Counted from the first letter of the stretch, positions 43,730-53,754 are shown. The stretch: DNA of 64,000 nucleotides from Azospirillum oleiclasticum (GCF_013423485.1 NZ_JABFFR010000001.1:434001-498000), one strand, 5' to 3'. Notes: generated by a model not told the origin, from the letters alone. A program made the numbers and translations.

Positions 43730-44709
43730 GGACACCGGGGTTCTGGTACCGGCCGGCGGGTGCCCTTGCGGCGCTGCTGGCACCGCTGGGCATGGCCTAC
43801 GGCCTCGGCGGGCGGCTGCGCATGGGGTCCGCGATGCCGGTGCAGGCGGGTGTGCCGGTGGTCTGCGTCGGCAATCTCGTCGCCGGCGGGGCCGGCAAGA
43901 CGCCGGTGGCGCTGGCCGTCATGGACGGCTTGGCACGGCGCGGCATCGCGGCGCATTTCCTGACCCGCGGCCATGGCGGCCGCGAACGGGGGCCGTTGCG
44001 GGTCGATCCCGGACGGCATGACCACGCCGCGGTGGGTGACGAGGCGTTGCTGCTCGCCCGCCGCGCCCCCTGCTGGCTCGCCCGCGACCGCGCCGCCGGG
44101 GCGGCGGCGGCGGTGGCGGACGGGGCGGAGGGCATCGTCATGGACGATGGCTTCCAGAATCCTGGCCTTGCCAAGGACCTGTCGCTGGTGGTGGTCGATG
44201 GTGGGGCGGGCTTCGGCAACGGCCGGCTGATCCCCGCCGGACCGCTCCGCGAACCGGTGGCGCGCGGCCTCGCGCGCGCCGACGCGTTGGTGATCCTCGG
44301 CCATGACGAGACCCGGGTGTCCGACTCGGCCGGCGCCCTGCCCATCCTGCGCGCCCGGCTGGAGCCGGCGCCGGAAGCGCAGGACCTGCGCGGCCGCACG
44401 GTGCTGGCCTTCGCCGGGATCGGCCGGCCGGCCAAGTTCTTCGAGACGCTGCGCCGCCTGGGCGCCGTGGTCGCCGCGGCCATCCCCTTTCCCGACCATC
44501 ACCCCTACGCGCCGGAGGAGGCGATGCGGCTTCTGGAGCTGGCGCAGGCCGCGGGCGCCATTCCCGTGACGACGGAGAAGGACGCCGTGCGTTTGCCGGC
44601 GGAGGTGCGCGATCAGGTCCAGGTGGTGCGCGTGTCCGTGTCGTGGGAGAACCCGTCGCTGCTCGACGGGCTGCTCGCCCGCATCCTCGCCCCGCGGGAG
44701 GCGGCGTGA
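43726..44709 (+). CDS. lpxK: tetraacyldisaccharide 4'-kinase
   Basis: 327 aa. The single N-terminal membrane helix (FWYRPAGALAALLAPLGMAYG) is followed by the P-loop VGNLVAGGAGKTPVALAVMDGLARRG and the DDGFQNPGLAKDLSLVVVDG active-site region. The enzyme phosphorylates the lipid A disaccharide at the inner face of the membrane. It overlaps both neighbours (waaA and the acyltransferase gene) by a few nt. Confidence 0.93.
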   Translation: MRTPGFWYRPAGALAALLAPLGMAYGLGGRLRMGSAMPVQAGVPVVCVGNLVAGGAGKTPVALAVMDGLARRGIAAHFLTRGHGGRERGPLRVDPGRHDHAAVGDEALLLARRAPCWLARDRAAGAAAAVADGAEGIVMDDGFQNPGLAKDLSLVVVDGGAGFGNGRLIPAGPLREPVARGLARADALVILGHDETRVSDSAGALPILRARLEPAPEAQDLRGRTVLAFAGIGRPAKFFETLRRLGAVVAAAIPFPDHHPYAPEEAMRLLELAQAAGAIPVTTEKDAVRLPAEVRDQVQVVRVSVSWENPSLLDGLLARILAPREAA

Positions 44710-45635
44710 TGGCGCGACCCCGCCCTCCCTGGGTCCGCTGGCTGATCCGCCGCGTCGCGCATCCGCTGGAGGCGGCGGTGGTCTATGCCTTCTACGGCGT
44801 ATTCCGGGTGCTGCCGGTCGATTCGGCGTCGGCGTTGGGCGGCTGGATCGGGCGGACGGTGGGACCATGGCTTCCGGGCACCCGCACGGCCCGGCGCAAC
44901 CTCGCCCTCGCATTGCCCGAGCGCGCCGCGGAGCACGCCGCCATCGTCCGCGGCATGTGGGACAATCTCGGCCGGGTCATCGCCGAATACCCGCATCTGC
45001 CATCCTTGTCGGACCGCGTCGAGATCGTCGGGATCGAGCACATCGAGGCCCTGCGCACGGATGGGCGCGCCGGCATCATGGTGTCCGGTCATCTGGCCAA
45101 CTGGGAGGTGCTGACCGTCGCGGCCCACCGTGTGGGGCTGGATCTCGCCCTGGTCTACCGCGCGCCCAACAACCCTTATGTCGACCGCCTCCTGCTCGGC
45201 ACCCGCGCCGCCTTCGGCGCCACCGCCATTCCCAAGGGGGCGGAGGGGGCACGCACCATCCTGCGGGTCCTCGGCCGGGGCGGCCATGTCGGCATGCTGA
45301 TCGACCAGAAGCTGAACGACGGCGTCGCCGTGCCGTTCTTCGGCCACAGCGCCATGACCGCGCCGGCGGCGGCGATGTTCGCACTGAAGTTCCGCCTGCC
45401 GCTGGTGCCGGTGCGCATCGAGCGGATGGGGGGCGCCCGTTTCCGCATCACCGTGTTGCCGCCGCTCGAGCTGCCGTCCGGTCCGGATCCCAAGGCGGAC
45501 ATGCACGATCTGATGGAGCGTATGAACCACCGGATCGAGGACTGGATCCGCGACCGGCCGGAGCAGTGGCTGTGGGTTCATCGCCGTTGGCCGGCTGTTC
45601 CGGTCCCGGTTCCCACCGAAGGACGGCCCGGATGA
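44709..45635 (+). CDS. lauroyl acyltransferase, LpxL/HtrB family
   Basis: 308 aa from ATG 44709, sharing one base with the lpxK stop. It has the LpxL/HtrB fold with the HX4D/E-type site in VSGHLANWEVL and DQKLNDGVAVPFFGHSAMTAPAAAMFALKF. The C-terminus carries the usual WIRDRPEQWLWVHRRW. It transfers an acyl chain from acyl-ACP to KDO2-lipid IVA; which acyl position is unknown. The LysE gene starts 4 nt before its stop. Confidence 0.9.
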   Translation: MARPRPPWVRWLIRRVAHPLEAAVVYAFYGVFRVLPVDSASALGGWIGRTVGPWLPGTRTARRNLALALPERAAEHAAIVRGMWDNLGRVIAEYPHLPSLSDRVEIVGIEHIEALRTDGRAGIMVSGHLANWEVLTVAAHRVGLDLALVYRAPNNPYVDRLLLGTRAAFGATAIPKGAEGARTILRVLGRGGHVGMLIDQKLNDGVAVPFFGHSAMTAPAAAMFALKFRLPLVPVRIERMGGARFRITVLPPLELPSGPDPKADMHDLMERMNHRIEDWIRDRPEQWLWVHRRWPAVPVPVPTEGRPG

Positions 45636-46285
45636 TCCTGGATCCGCAGCTTCTTTCCCTCTATCTCGTGGCCGCGGTGGTGCTGGTTCTGGCGCCGGGG
45701 CCGGACTCGCTGCTGGTGCTGTCGCGTGGCATCAACGACGGGCGGCGCGCCGGCCTCGTGGCGGCTCTGGGCATCACGGCGGGCAGCCTGCTGCACGCTG
45801 TGATGGCGGCCGTGGGGGTATCGGCGATGATCGCGGCCTCGCCGCGGCTGTTCGACACGCTGCGCTGGGCCGGCGGCGCCTATCTGGCCTGGATCGGTGT
45901 GAAGGCGCTGAAAGCGGCGTGGGACGCGCGGCGCGCGGGCGCCGGCGGGTTGATGCCGACCGAGTCGGCCAATGACCGCCGGGTGTTCGCGCAGGCCCTG
46001 CTGACCAATCTCCTGAATCCCAAGGTCATCCTGTTCCAGCTTGCCTTCGTGCCGCAGTTCGTCGCACCCGCACTCGGGCATGTGGCGCTCCAGATCGTCC
46101 TGCTCGGTGCCATTCATGCCGTTCTTGGCGGTATCTATCTCTCGGGCATCGCGGCCGCCGCGTCGGGAGCCGCCCGCCGCGCACTGTCGAGCCAGACCAT
46201 GCGCGTCGTGCTCGACGCCGTCGCCGGGGCGCTCTTCCTCGGTTTCGCCCTACGTCTGCTGCTGACGCAGCGCAGCACGGCGTGA
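45632..46285 (+). CDS. LysE/RhtB-family amino acid exporter
   Basis: 217 aa from ATG 45632, overlapping the acyltransferase stop by 4 nt. The six-helix LysE fold is visible with the conserved start LVAAVVLVLAPGPDSLLVLSRGINDGRRAGL and the NPKVILFQLAFVPQF motif near residue 128. The substrate is probably an amino acid or derivative but cannot be assigned. The coupling with lipid A genes appears incidental; the order may reflect a long operon. Confidence 0.85.
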   Translation: MILDPQLLSLYLVAAVVLVLAPGPDSLLVLSRGINDGRRAGLVAALGITAGSLLHAVMAAVGVSAMIAASPRLFDTLRWAGGAYLAWIGVKALKAAWDARRAGAGGLMPTESANDRRVFAQALLTNLLNPKVILFQLAFVPQFVAPALGHVALQIVLLGAIHAVLGGIYLSGIAAAASGAARRALSSQTMRVVLDAVAGALFLGFALRLLLTQRSTA

Positions 46286-46381
46286 GCGCGGGAGTGGACG
46301 GGCGGTCAACCCGGTGTCATAGTGCGCCCGCTTCCGGATGGACCAACCCGAAGGGCATACAAGCCCCGAACGCGAGCGACG

Positions 46382-46774
46382 ATGAGCGAGAAAATCTCCC
46401 TGATCACGTGGATGGCCAACCTTCAGATCCAGTTTCTGACCTGGAGGAAGGGCGAATTGGTCGGCTCCGACCGCTTCGGCAACCGCTATTACCGCAACAC
46501 GTCCGTTCGCAAGGGCATGCGCGAGCGGCGCTGGGTGATCTACAACGGTGAGCCGGAGGCGAGCAAGGTTCCGCCGGAATGGCACGGCTGGCTCCACCAC
46601 ACCTCCAAGGAGCCGCTGCCGGAGCGCGACAGCCCATTCCACCGTCCCTGGCAGCAGGAGCATGTGCCGAACCCCTCCGGATCGGCCCAGGCATACCGTC
46701 CGCCGGGTCATGTGTTCCAGGGTGGCCACCGCGTGCGCGCCACCGGGGACTACGAACCTTGGACTCCCTCCTGA
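46382..46774 (+). CDS. NDUFA12-family complex I accessory subunit
   Basis: 130 aa from ATG 46382. It matches NDUFA12/B17.2: DRFGNRYYRNTSVRKGMRERRWVIYNGEPEASKVPPEWHGWLHHTSKEPLPE is the family hallmark. Alphaproteobacteria carry this supernumerary complex I subunit, shared with mitochondria. It would sit on the matrix-side (cytoplasmic) arm of NADH dehydrogenase. The core nuo genes are not in the window. The MlaD-like gene follows after 48 nt. Confidence 0.92.
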   Translation: MSEKISLITWMANLQIQFLTWRKGELVGSDRFGNRYYRNTSVRKGMRERRWVIYNGEPEASKVPPEWHGWLHHTSKEPLPERDSPFHRPWQQEHVPNPSGSAQAYRPPGHVFQGGHRVRATGDYEPWTPS

Positions 46775-46822
46775 CTCGCGACCTGCGCCATCCTCACCCG
46801 TCCGCTGGTTCTGGAGCGCCCG

Positions 46823-47323
46823 ATGCGCCGCAATATGATTGAAACCGTGCTCGGCGCCGTCGTTCTGGTGGTCGCCGGCTTCTTCCTCATTTTCGCTTAC
46901 AAGAGCGCCGATCTGCGCAAGGTGGAGGGCTACACGGTCACCGCCGCCTTCTCCAGCATCGCCGGTTTGTCGGCCGGATCGGACGTGCGGATCAGCGGCG
47001 TGAAGGTTGGCACCGTCACGTCCCTGACGTTGGATCGCACGACCTATCAGGCGCTCGTGCACATGTCGATCGACCCCGGCATCAAGCTGCCGAAGGACAC
47101 CTCCGCCATGGTGGCGTCGGAGAGCCTTCTGGGTGGCAAGTTCCTGGCGGTCGAGCCGGGTGGCGACGACCAGATGATCGCCGAAGGCGGGCGGATCGAA
47201 TACACCCAGTCCTCGCCCGGCCTCGAACAGCTCCTCGGGCAGGTGATCTTCAGCCTGCAGAATGTCGGCAAGCAGGGCGAAGGCTCCTCCGCCGCGCCGG
47301 CCGGCCAGCCCCCGCGCCTCTAG
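46823..47323 (+). CDS. mlaD: MlaD-family lipid transport protein
   Basis: 166 aa. One N-terminal membrane helix (MIETVLGAVVLVVAGFFLIFAY) anchors an MCE domain: YTVTAAFSSIAGLSAGSDVRISGVKVGTVTSLTLD. The C-terminal helix forms the hexameric channel in MlaD. It carries phospholipid between the inner and outer membrane as part of MlaFEDB. The other mla genes are not in this window. It often lies beside NDUFA12 and DUF2155 in alphaproteobacteria. Confidence 0.87.
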   Translation: MRRNMIETVLGAVVLVVAGFFLIFAYKSADLRKVEGYTVTAAFSSIAGLSAGSDVRISGVKVGTVTSLTLDRTTYQALVHMSIDPGIKLPKDTSAMVASESLLGGKFLAVEPGGDDQMIAEGGRIEYTQSSPGLEQLLGQVIFSLQNVGKQGEGSSAAPAGQPPRL

Positions 47324-47461
47324 GGTCACAAGGCCTCCGAACGGCAGCCGTGCGGCTATGCCGACGGCTCGCCGCCACGGCGAACGGATGATCCCCGGAA
47401 CACGCCATCGGGGTTGCGCGTTGTGCTGACCGATCCAGGGATTGATCGGGAGCACCAAGTC

Positions 47462-47704
47462 ATGATCACGCGTATTGCCGCCCTTGCCGGTCTCGTTCTG
47501 GCGCTCGCCGCCTGCGGCACCGGAACGGAAGAGAAAGCGGCCTCCGGCGGGCTCGGCGGTGCCGCAGCCGGCGCCGTCATCGGCGGCCCGATCGGCGCGG
47601 TCGTGGGTGCCGCCGCCGGTGCCGGGGCCGGAACCGCGGTCCAGAAGGTCGAAGATGAGCGCGCCGAGGACCGCCCGGTCGGCCAGCCGACCACGATCGA
47701 CTGA
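47462..47704 (+). CDS. glycine-zipper lipoprotein, function unknown
   Basis: 80 aa from ATG 47462. The signal ends at a lipobox (LVLALAAC), and the mature part has a glycine-zipper segment (GGLGGAAAGAVIGGPIGAVVGAAAGAGAG), typical of small outer-membrane or periplasmic lipoproteins of the SmpA/YMGG type. The remainder is acidic. The preceding 138 bp gap has no obvious gene. Confidence 0.72.
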   Translation: MITRIAALAGLVLALAACGTGTEEKAASGGLGGAAAGAVIGGPIGAVVGAAAGAGAGTAVQKVEDERAEDRPVGQPTTID

Positions 47705-47812
47705 GCATCGCGTCGCGCTCATGACCGTCCGACCAGCCGCCAGCCGCCCTATGGACGCCATGGTCCGGGCCGATATAGAAAGCCGGTCCAGGCAGACACG
47801 CGGAAGCGACAC

Positions 47813-48220
47813 GTGACGACATCGTGGATGAGGGAAGCCGCTCTGTTCGGCGCGCTGGCAGCGGCAGTGGCGGGGTGGACGGTCGCGGCTGATGCCGCGC
47901 CCGTTCCGGCACAGATGCTGGACAAGCCGGCGGCGAAGCTGCAGGGGCTCGACAAGATCACCGCCCGCACATCCACCTTCACGCTGGCGGTGGGGGAAAC
48001 GAGGACCTTCGGCAGCCTGCGCATCACGTTGCGCGCCTGCCGGGAAAACCCGCCGGTGGAGACACCGGAATCCGCTGCCTTCCTCGAAGTGGTCGAGGTG
48101 AAGCCCGGTGAGCAGGAGGAGGCGGCCTTCAGCGGCTGGATGTTCGCATCCAGCCCGGCGCTGTCCGCCATGGAGCACCCGATCTACGACGTCTGGGTGC
48201 TGTCCTGCGGTAGCCCCTGA
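47813..48220 (+). CDS. DUF2155 protein
   Basis: 135 aa from GTG 47813. The signal-like N-terminus ([25 protein letters not shown]) is followed by a DUF2155 domain: [48 protein letters not shown] and [24 protein letters not shown]. The family is found almost only in alphaproteobacteria, next to aat, and its role is not established. It is convergent with aat, and the 3' ends overlap by 37 nt. Confidence 0.87.
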   Translation: MTTSWMREAALFGALAAAVAGWTVAADAAPVPAQMLDKPAAKLQGLDKITARTSTFTLAVGETRTFGSLRITLRACRENPPVETPESAAFLEVVEVKPGEQEEAAFSGWMFASSPALSAMEHPIYDVWVLSCGSP

Positions 48221-48858
48221 GCACTCGCGGCGAGGTACGCCTCCACCGCCGCCGTCTGGTCGACACCGCCGAAATCGCCGTTCACGGTCAGCGCCAGGGC
48301 CAGCCGCCGGCGGTACTCCCGCCGCGGGATCTCGACAGCTCCGAACTGGCCGAGGTGGGCGGTCACGAACTGGGTGTCCAGAAGGACGAAGCGGGCCGAC
48401 CGCAGCCGTGCGACCAGATGCACCAGCGCCACCTTGCTGGCGTCGCGCTCGCGGCTGAACATGCTTTCGCCGAAGAAGGCGCCGCCCAGCGCCACCCCGT
48501 ACAACCCGCCGACCAGCCGGCCCTCCCGCCAGCACTCCACGCTGTGGGCGTGCCCGGCGTCGTGCAGTTCGGTGTAGAGGCGCAGGATGTCCTGGTTGAT
48601 CCAGGTTTTCGGGCGGTCGGGGGCCGGCTCGGCACAGGCCTCCATCACCTTGCGGAAGGCGTGATCGACACGAACGTCGAACGGGCCGCTGCGCACGGTT
48701 CGCCGCAAACGTTTGGGAACGTGGAACCCGTCGAGGGGGAGAACGCCGCGCCGCTCGGGATCGAACCAGAACAGCTCGTCGGAGTCCGCATTCTCCGCCA
48801 TCGGGAAAATTCCGGCGGCGTAGGCACGCAGCAGAAGCGGTGCTGACAATTCCCTCAT
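48184..48858 (-). CDS. aat: leucyl/phenylalanyl-tRNA--protein transferase
   Basis: 224 aa, the standard Aat length. The conserved [49 protein letters not shown] start and [42 protein letters not shown] region are complete. It attaches Leu or Phe to N-terminal Lys/Arg of proteins to target them for ClpS/ClpAP degradation. It is convergent with the DUF2155 gene and divergent from the histidine kinase gene. Confidence 0.94.
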   Translation of the reverse strand: MRELSAPLLLRAYAAGIFPMAENADSDELFWFDPERRGVLPLDGFHVPKRLRRTVRSGPFDVRVDHAFRKVMEACAEPAPDRPKTWINQDILRLYTELHDAGHAHSVECWREGRLVGGLYGVALGGAFFGESMFSRERDASKVALVHLVARLRSARFVLLDTQFVTAHLGQFGAVEIPRREYRRRLALALTVNGDFGGVDQTAAVEAYLAASAQGLPQDSTQTS

Positions 48859-49004
48859 CGGGCGATTATAGCCAAAGCCGGCGACGCCGCGAAGCCACCC
48901 GAGGTGGCGACGGGTCGAATCTTCATACCTCTTTCAGTTTTGCTGCGGCACTCTCTCCGCCGAGCCGGATGGTCCGGCGTGGCGGAGATCGAGGACGGTT
49001 CGGG

Positions 49005-50534
49005 ATGGTGAAGAGCCTGTTCAGGCGGCTTTCCTTCCGGCAGGCCAGGAACACCGTGCTGATCGCCATCGGGCTCAGCCTGGTCGTCGCCTCGTTCGAC
49101 CTGCTCTACGATGCGCTCCGCCGTCGGGAGGAACTCGTCAACACGGCGACGGAATTGGCGGCCGTCGTCCGCTCCGCCGCCGCCATCGCCGCCTACGAGC
49201 TCGACGCCGAGTTCGCCGACGAGGTCATTTCCGGCCTGTTCGTCTTCGATCCGATCGTGGCGGTCAGCGTGACCGACGATTTCGGGCGTGTGCTCGCCAA
49301 GCGTGAGAGGGTGATCGCCGAAACCATTCCGCGCTGGCTTGTGACGGAACTGCTTGGAGAGCCGCGGCAGCTCGAGCTGCCGCTGATCGCCGATGGTCAG
49401 GCCCGGCGGCCGCGAGCGTTCCACAGCGGGATCATGCGGATCACCGTCGACCCGATGCCGGTGGCCGAATCCCTCCTGACACGGATCGGCTCGCTGACGT
49501 TCGGGACTTTGCTGAGCAACCTGCTGTTCGGCATGATCCTGACGCTGATGTTCCAGCGTATGGTCACGCGCCCGATCCTGATCGTCGCCCGTGATCTGGC
49601 TCGCCTTCAGCCGGAGGATTCGGGAGCCATCGGTGCCCAGCGCCTGACCGTTCCCAAGGGTCAGGAGAGATCGGAGATCGGCTTCCTGGTGGAGCGGACG
49701 AACGAGTGGCTGGCGCGGTACCGTGCCGTGCTGAAGCAGCGGGACGCCTTCATGCTGGATCTGGTCGCGGCGCGCCAGCGGGCGGAGGATCTCAGCCGGT
49801 CGAAATCGCAATTCCTCGCCACGATCAGTCACGAACTGCGCACGCCGTTGAACGCCATCATCGGCTTTTCGCAGATCATCAGCGAGGATTCGCCGAAGCA
49901 TGGGCCGCTGGCGGTGCACGCCGACTTTGCCGACGAGATCCACGCATCCGGTCAGCATCTCCTCACCATCATCAACGACATTCTCGACCTGTCGAATCTG
50001 GAAAGCGGGCGCATGGAGCCACAGCCGGAGCTGCTGGAGGTGCGGCCGCTGGTGGAGTCCTGCGCGCGCCTGATCGGTGCCCAGGTTGACGGCGCCGGCC
50101 TGTCCCTCAGTCTTGATCTGGACCCGGACGCGCCCCGCATGTTCGCCGACCCGCGCTGTGTGAAGCAGATCGCCATGCATCTGTTGTCCAATGCGGTGAA
50201 GTTCACGCCCCAGGGTGGCCGGATCGTGCTCGGCTCCCGGCGTGTGACCGCCGGTGTGGCCATCTTCGTCACCGACACCGGCATCGGCATCCACCCTTCC
50301 GACACCACACGCATCTTCCAGCCCTTCTGGCAGGCGGCGCCGGTGCTGTCGCGCCGGCACGAAGGAACGGGGCTCGGGTTGACCATCGTCAAGACGCTTG
50401 TCGACCTGCATGGCGGCCGGGTGGAGGTGGACAGCGAGCCGGGCTCCGGCACCACATTGACGGTGGTCTTTCCGGACGAGGGGGCCGGCGTCCTGCCGGC
50501 CGCAAGCGTCACCGAACCCGCCGCGGTCCATTGA
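49005..50534 (+). CDS. membrane sensor histidine kinase
   Basis: 509 aa from ATG 49005. There are two membrane helices: TVLIAIGLSLVVASFDLLY (near 18-36) and TLLSNLLFGMILTLMFQRM (near 165-185). The periplasmic loop between them has no recognised sensor fold; a HAMP-like linker follows. The HisKA box is FLATISHELRTPLNAIIGFS, and the ATPase boxes are LLSNAVKFTPQGG, VTDTGIGI and GTGLGLTIVKTLVDLHGG. No response regulator gene is adjacent, so it is an orphan kinase. Its partner could be one of the NarL-type regulators elsewhere in the window, but nothing in the sequence shows it. Confidence 0.9.
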   Translation: MVKSLFRRLSFRQARNTVLIAIGLSLVVASFDLLYDALRRREELVNTATELAAVVRSAAAIAAYELDAEFADEVISGLFVFDPIVAVSVTDDFGRVLAKRERVIAETIPRWLVTELLGEPRQLELPLIADGQARRPRAFHSGIMRITVDPMPVAESLLTRIGSLTFGTLLSNLLFGMILTLMFQRMVTRPILIVARDLARLQPEDSGAIGAQRLTVPKGQERSEIGFLVERTNEWLARYRAVLKQRDAFMLDLVAARQRAEDLSRSKSQFLATISHELRTPLNAIIGFSQIISEDSPKHGPLAVHADFADEIHASGQHLLTIINDILDLSNLESGRMEPQPELLEVRPLVESCARLIGAQVDGAGLSLSLDLDPDAPRMFADPRCVKQIAMHLLSNAVKFTPQGGRIVLGSRRVTAGVAIFVTDTGIGIHPSDTTRIFQPFWQAAPVLSRRHEGTGLGLTIVKTLVDLHGGRVEVDSEPGSGTTLTVVFPDEGAGVLPAASVTEPAAVH

Positions 50535-50600
50535 CCCCCTGTCGCCGCACCGTGCCGCCGTGCTATGGAACCGCCGGTGTCAGTGCAACAGGACCGGCTC

Positions 50601-51251
50601 ATGCGCAGGATCCACGCGGCAGCCGTGGCTGCCATCCTTCTTCTTTCCGGCAGCGGCCCTCTCCTGGCGCAGGAGCGGGGGAAGCCCGGCGAGTTCGATT
50701 ATTATCTTTACGCTCTGAGCTGGACACCCGCCTATTGCGCGCGCGAGGGCAAGAACGCCGACCCGCGGCAATGCGCGACCGGCGGCGAACGCGCCGGCTT
50801 TGTCCTGCACGGGCTGTGGCCGCAATGGAACGCCGGCGGCTGGCCGGAGCGCTGCACCCGCGACCGCAACATCCCCAAGCGCGTGGCCGATGCCATGCTG
50901 GAGATCATGCCCACCCCGGAACTGGTCGAGCACCAGTGGACGAAGCATGGCACGTGCAGCGGGCTCACCGCCGATCTCTATTTCGCCGACGCCATGGCCG
51001 CCTGGGAACGTGTCCGCATCCCGCCGGAGTTCGTCACCGCGACGCCGGGAACCGCCGTCACCGCGCAGCAGGTCGAGAAGCGCTTCGTCGAGGTGAATTT
51101 CGACCTGACACCCGCCCGCATCGCCACCATCTGCGACCGGCAGGGCCTCTATGAGATTCGGATCTGCATGGACAAGGACCTGGTCTTCCGCGATTGCGGC
51201 GCCAAGGTGGAGGATCGCTGCAAGCCCGACCAGACGCTGACGGTGCGGTGA
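50601..51251 (+). CDS. ribonuclease T2 family protein
   Basis: 216 aa from ATG 50601, with a signal peptide MRRIHAAAVAAILLLSGSGPLLA; ATG 50565 adds 12 residues before it. The two catalytic histidine motifs are intact: FVLHGLWPQ (CAS I) and EHQWTKHGTCSG (CAS II). It would cut single-stranded RNA in the periplasm or outside. Cysteines are consistent with the family's disulfides. Placement between the kinase gene and the methyltransferase-like gene gives no further hint. Confidence 0.9.
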   Translation: MRRIHAAAVAAILLLSGSGPLLAQERGKPGEFDYYLYALSWTPAYCAREGKNADPRQCATGGERAGFVLHGLWPQWNAGGWPERCTRDRNIPKRVADAMLEIMPTPELVEHQWTKHGTCSGLTADLYFADAMAAWERVRIPPEFVTATPGTAVTAQQVEKRFVEVNFDLTPARIATICDRQGLYEIRICMDKDLVFRDCGAKVEDRCKPDQTLTVR

Positions 51252-51291
51252 TGGTTCCGGGGCCCTGATCTTGCGGCCCTTCCTTGCAGGG

Positions 51292-52089
51292 TCAGGCGTT
51301 GGGCACGTCGAACCACGCGCCGACCCGGTGACGCAGGGCAAGGTCACGGTCCTGCTCGCCCGCCGGTGCGATGTCCCACTCCCATGCCCGGTCGGGCGGG
51401 GGCAAGGGGATGTCCCAGAGGGATGAGTCGCGCTCGACGGCCCGTCCGGCACGGTCCAGCCACACGCTCTCCAGATCGGTGAAGAGAGCGGCCGCCCGCC
51501 CCGCCCGCCGCATCCAGCGCAGATGGGCGCGCACCAGGGCTTGCGCGAAGACGTGCCGCGACGCCTCATCGATCACGGGCCGCCGTGCTTCGATCGCGTC
51601 GAGCGGCAGAAGCGGGAGCTGGCTCAGAAGATTGCAGGAAATCACGAGGTCGAACGGCGGACCGTCGAACAGCCCGTCCGGCGGCGGCACCGGCAGCGGA
51701 CCCCCGGCCGTGAGAGCAGCGTGCAGTGGCCCCAACACACCGGCGACATCCAGCGACCACAGCCGTACTCCCGGGACGCGCCAAGCCGCCAAGCGGACGG
51801 GCAGGGGGTGGACGACGTCCGCCAGCACGGTCTCGGCAAAACGCCCGGAAAGCTCGTGCAGGGGAAGCTCGATCAGCCGACCGGCCCCGGCCACCAACAG
51901 ACGCCCGTCGGCCGGAACCCGATCCGCCGCGTCGAGGATGAAGCGCCGGCACGCGGCCACATGAGGCGTCCAGACCCGGCTCTGCCGCCGGTAACGGGCG
52001 CCGAGCGCCACGGATTCCGACAGGTAGCCCAGCGCACGGATGTGGCGTGGGCAGGGCGTCAGCAGATATTCCAGTGATTCGCGCAGCAT
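51292..52089 (-). CDS. methyltransferase-like protein, function unknown
   Basis: 265 aa. The glycine-rich RLLVAGAGRLIELPLHEL (near residue 62) with a following acidic position and the DLVISCNLLSQLPLLPLDAIEARR strand suggest a class I SAM-dependent methyltransferase fold, but the binding motifs are weak and the catalytic residues are not identifiable. The protein is soluble. It lies directly downstream of glnA on the same strand (53 bp beyond the double terminator), so it is probably transcribed separately. The role is unknown. Confidence 0.6.
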   Translation of the reverse strand: MLRESLEYLLTPCPRHIRALGYLSESVALGARYRRQSRVWTPHVAACRRFILDAADRVPADGRLLVAGAGRLIELPLHELSGRFAETVLADVVHPLPVRLAAWRVPGVRLWSLDVAGVLGPLHAALTAGGPLPVPPPDGLFDGPPFDLVISCNLLSQLPLLPLDAIEARRPVIDEASRHVFAQALVRAHLRWMRRAGRAAALFTDLESVWLDRAGRAVERDSSLWDIPLPPPDRAWEWDIAPAGEQDRDLALRHRVGAWFDVPNA

Positions 52090-52106
52090 CGGACCGAGCC
52101 TCCATA

Positions 52107-52175
52107 CGCGAAGACCTCCCCCGGGTCGCCCTGGGAGAGGTCTTCGCGTGCGAGGCCGGACCCGGAGGTCCGGCC
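52107..52175 (-). terminator. double stem-loop after glnA
   Basis: Reading downstream of glnA, a 9-bp stem with a CGGA-type tetraloop (arms 52154-52162 and 52167-52175) comes first. A 12-bp perfect stem with an 18-nt loop follows (arms 52107-52118 and 52137-52148). Together they give strong termination before the methyltransferase-like gene. Confidence 0.65.
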
Positions 52176-52188
52176 CTTGGCGTCCGGA

Positions 52189-53598
52189 TCAGACGCTGTA
52201 GTACATCTTGTACTCGATCGGGTGCGGCATGGTCTCGAAGGCCATCACCTCCTCCATGCGGAGGTCGATGTAGCTGTCGATCATGTCGGCGGTGAAGACG
52301 TCGCCCTTCTGCAGGAACGCGCTGTCGGCCTTCAGGCTCTCCAGCGCCTCGCGCAGCGAGCCGCACACGGTCGGGACCTTGGCCAGCTCTTCGGCCGGCA
52401 GGTCGTACAGGTTCTTGTCCATCGCCTCGCCGGGATGGATCTTGTTCTGGATGCCGTCCAGGCCGGCCATCAGCATGGCGGCGAAGGCCAGGTACGGGTT
52501 GGCCGACGGATCCGGGAAGCGGACCTCGACGCGCTTGCCCTTCGGCGACGCGACGTACGGGATGCGGCAGGAAGCCGAGCGGTTGCGGGCGGAGTAGGCC
52601 AGCAACACCGGCGCCTCGTAGCCCGGGACCAGACGCTTGTAGCTGTTGGTGCTCGGGTTGGTGAAGGCGTTCAGCGCCTTGGCGTGCTTGATGATGCCGC
52701 CGATGTAGTACAGCGCCAGCTCCGACAGGTCGGCATAGCCCGAACCGGCGAACAGCGGCTGGCCTTCCTTCCAGATCGACTGGTGGCAATGCATGCCCGA
52801 ACCGTTGTCGCCGAACACCGGCTTCGGCATGAAGGTCGCCGTCTTGCCGTAGGCGTGGGCGACGTTGTGCACCACGTACTTGTAGTACTGCATGTTGTCG
52901 CCGGTGCGAACCAGCGTGTCGAACTTGATGCCCAGCTCGTGCTGGGACGCCGCCACCTCGTGGTGGTGCTTCTCGACCGGCACGCCCATCTCGGCCAGCA
53001 CGCTCAGCATCTCGGCGCGCAGGTCGTTGGCGCTGTCGATCGGCGGAACCGGGAAGTAGCCGCCCTTCACGCCCGGGCGGTGCGCGAGGTTGCCGTCCTC
53101 ATAGTCCTTGCCGGAGGTGTAGGGGCCTTCCTCCGAGTCGAACTCGTAGGAGACCTTGTTCATGTCGACCTGGAACTTCACGTCGTCGAACACGAAGAAC
53201 TCGGCCTCCGGGCCGAAATAGACGGTGTCGCCGATGCCGGCCGATGCCGTGTACTTCTCGGCCGCCTTCGCGATGCCGCGCGGGCAACGGGCGTAGGGCT
53301 GGCCCGACGACGGCTCGTAGACGTCGCACAGGATCGACAGCGTGGGCTGGGCCGCGAACGGGTCCATCACCGCGGTCGACGCGTCGAGCTGCAGGATCAT
53401 GTCGGACTCGTTGATCGCCTTCCAGCCGGCGATCGAGGAGCCGTCGAACATGATGCCGTCTTCGAACACGTCCTCGTCGATCGTCGAGATGTGCTGCGCC
53501 GTGTGATGCAGCTTGCCGCGCGGGTCGGTGAAGCGGAGGTCCACGTACTTGACGTCGTGTTCCTTGATCAGATCGAAGACCTTGCTGATGTCGGACAT
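52189..53598 (-). CDS. glnA: glutamine synthetase type I
   Basis: 469 aa, full-length bacterial GSI. Active-site and metal segments are intact ([65 protein letters not shown]). The adenylylation tyrosine is in [10 protein letters not shown], so GlnE control is expected. It makes glutamine from glutamate and ammonia. It is the second gene of glnB-glnA, 238 nt after glnB. A hairpin sits in that gap and a double terminator follows. Confidence 0.96.
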   Translation of the reverse strand: MSDISKVFDLIKEHDVKYVDLRFTDPRGKLHHTAQHISTIDEDVFEDGIMFDGSSIAGWKAINESDMILQLDASTAVMDPFAAQPTLSILCDVYEPSSGQPYARCPRGIAKAAEKYTASAGIGDTVYFGPEAEFFVFDDVKFQVDMNKVSYEFDSEEGPYTSGKDYEDGNLAHRPGVKGGYFPVPPIDSANDLRAEMLSVLAEMGVPVEKHHHEVAASQHELGIKFDTLVRTGDNMQYYKYVVHNVAHAYGKTATFMPKPVFGDNGSGMHCHQSIWKEGQPLFAGSGYADLSELALYYIGGIIKHAKALNAFTNPSTNSYKRLVPGYEAPVLLAYSARNRSASCRIPYVASPKGKRVEVRFPDPSANPYLAFAAMLMAGLDGIQNKIHPGEAMDKNLYDLPAEELAKVPTVCGSLREALESLKADSAFLQKGDVFTADMIDSYIDLRMEEVMAFETMPHPIEYKMYYSV

Positions 53599-53710
53599 GT
53601 CTTGCTTCTCACCTGGTAGGGGTTGTTCCCGCAGCGTCGGGCCCGGCGTGGATGCGGCGGGTGACGGCGCTCGCGGCGGAGGTTATGTCACGCCTTGGCG
53701 GTTCGCACAA

Positions 53711-53754
53711 CGCGGCGGAAAAGACCGGGCGTCGGTTCGCGCCTTTCCGCCGCG
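53711..53754 (-). promoter_or_regulatory. inverted repeat in the glnB-glnA gap
   Basis: A perfect 11-bp inverted repeat (CGCGGCGGAAA with TTTCCGCCGCG) encloses 22 nt, about midway between glnB and glnA. It could form a processing or attenuation hairpin, which would explain separate glnB and glnA levels. A local glnA promoter in the gap cannot be excluded. Confidence 0.45.
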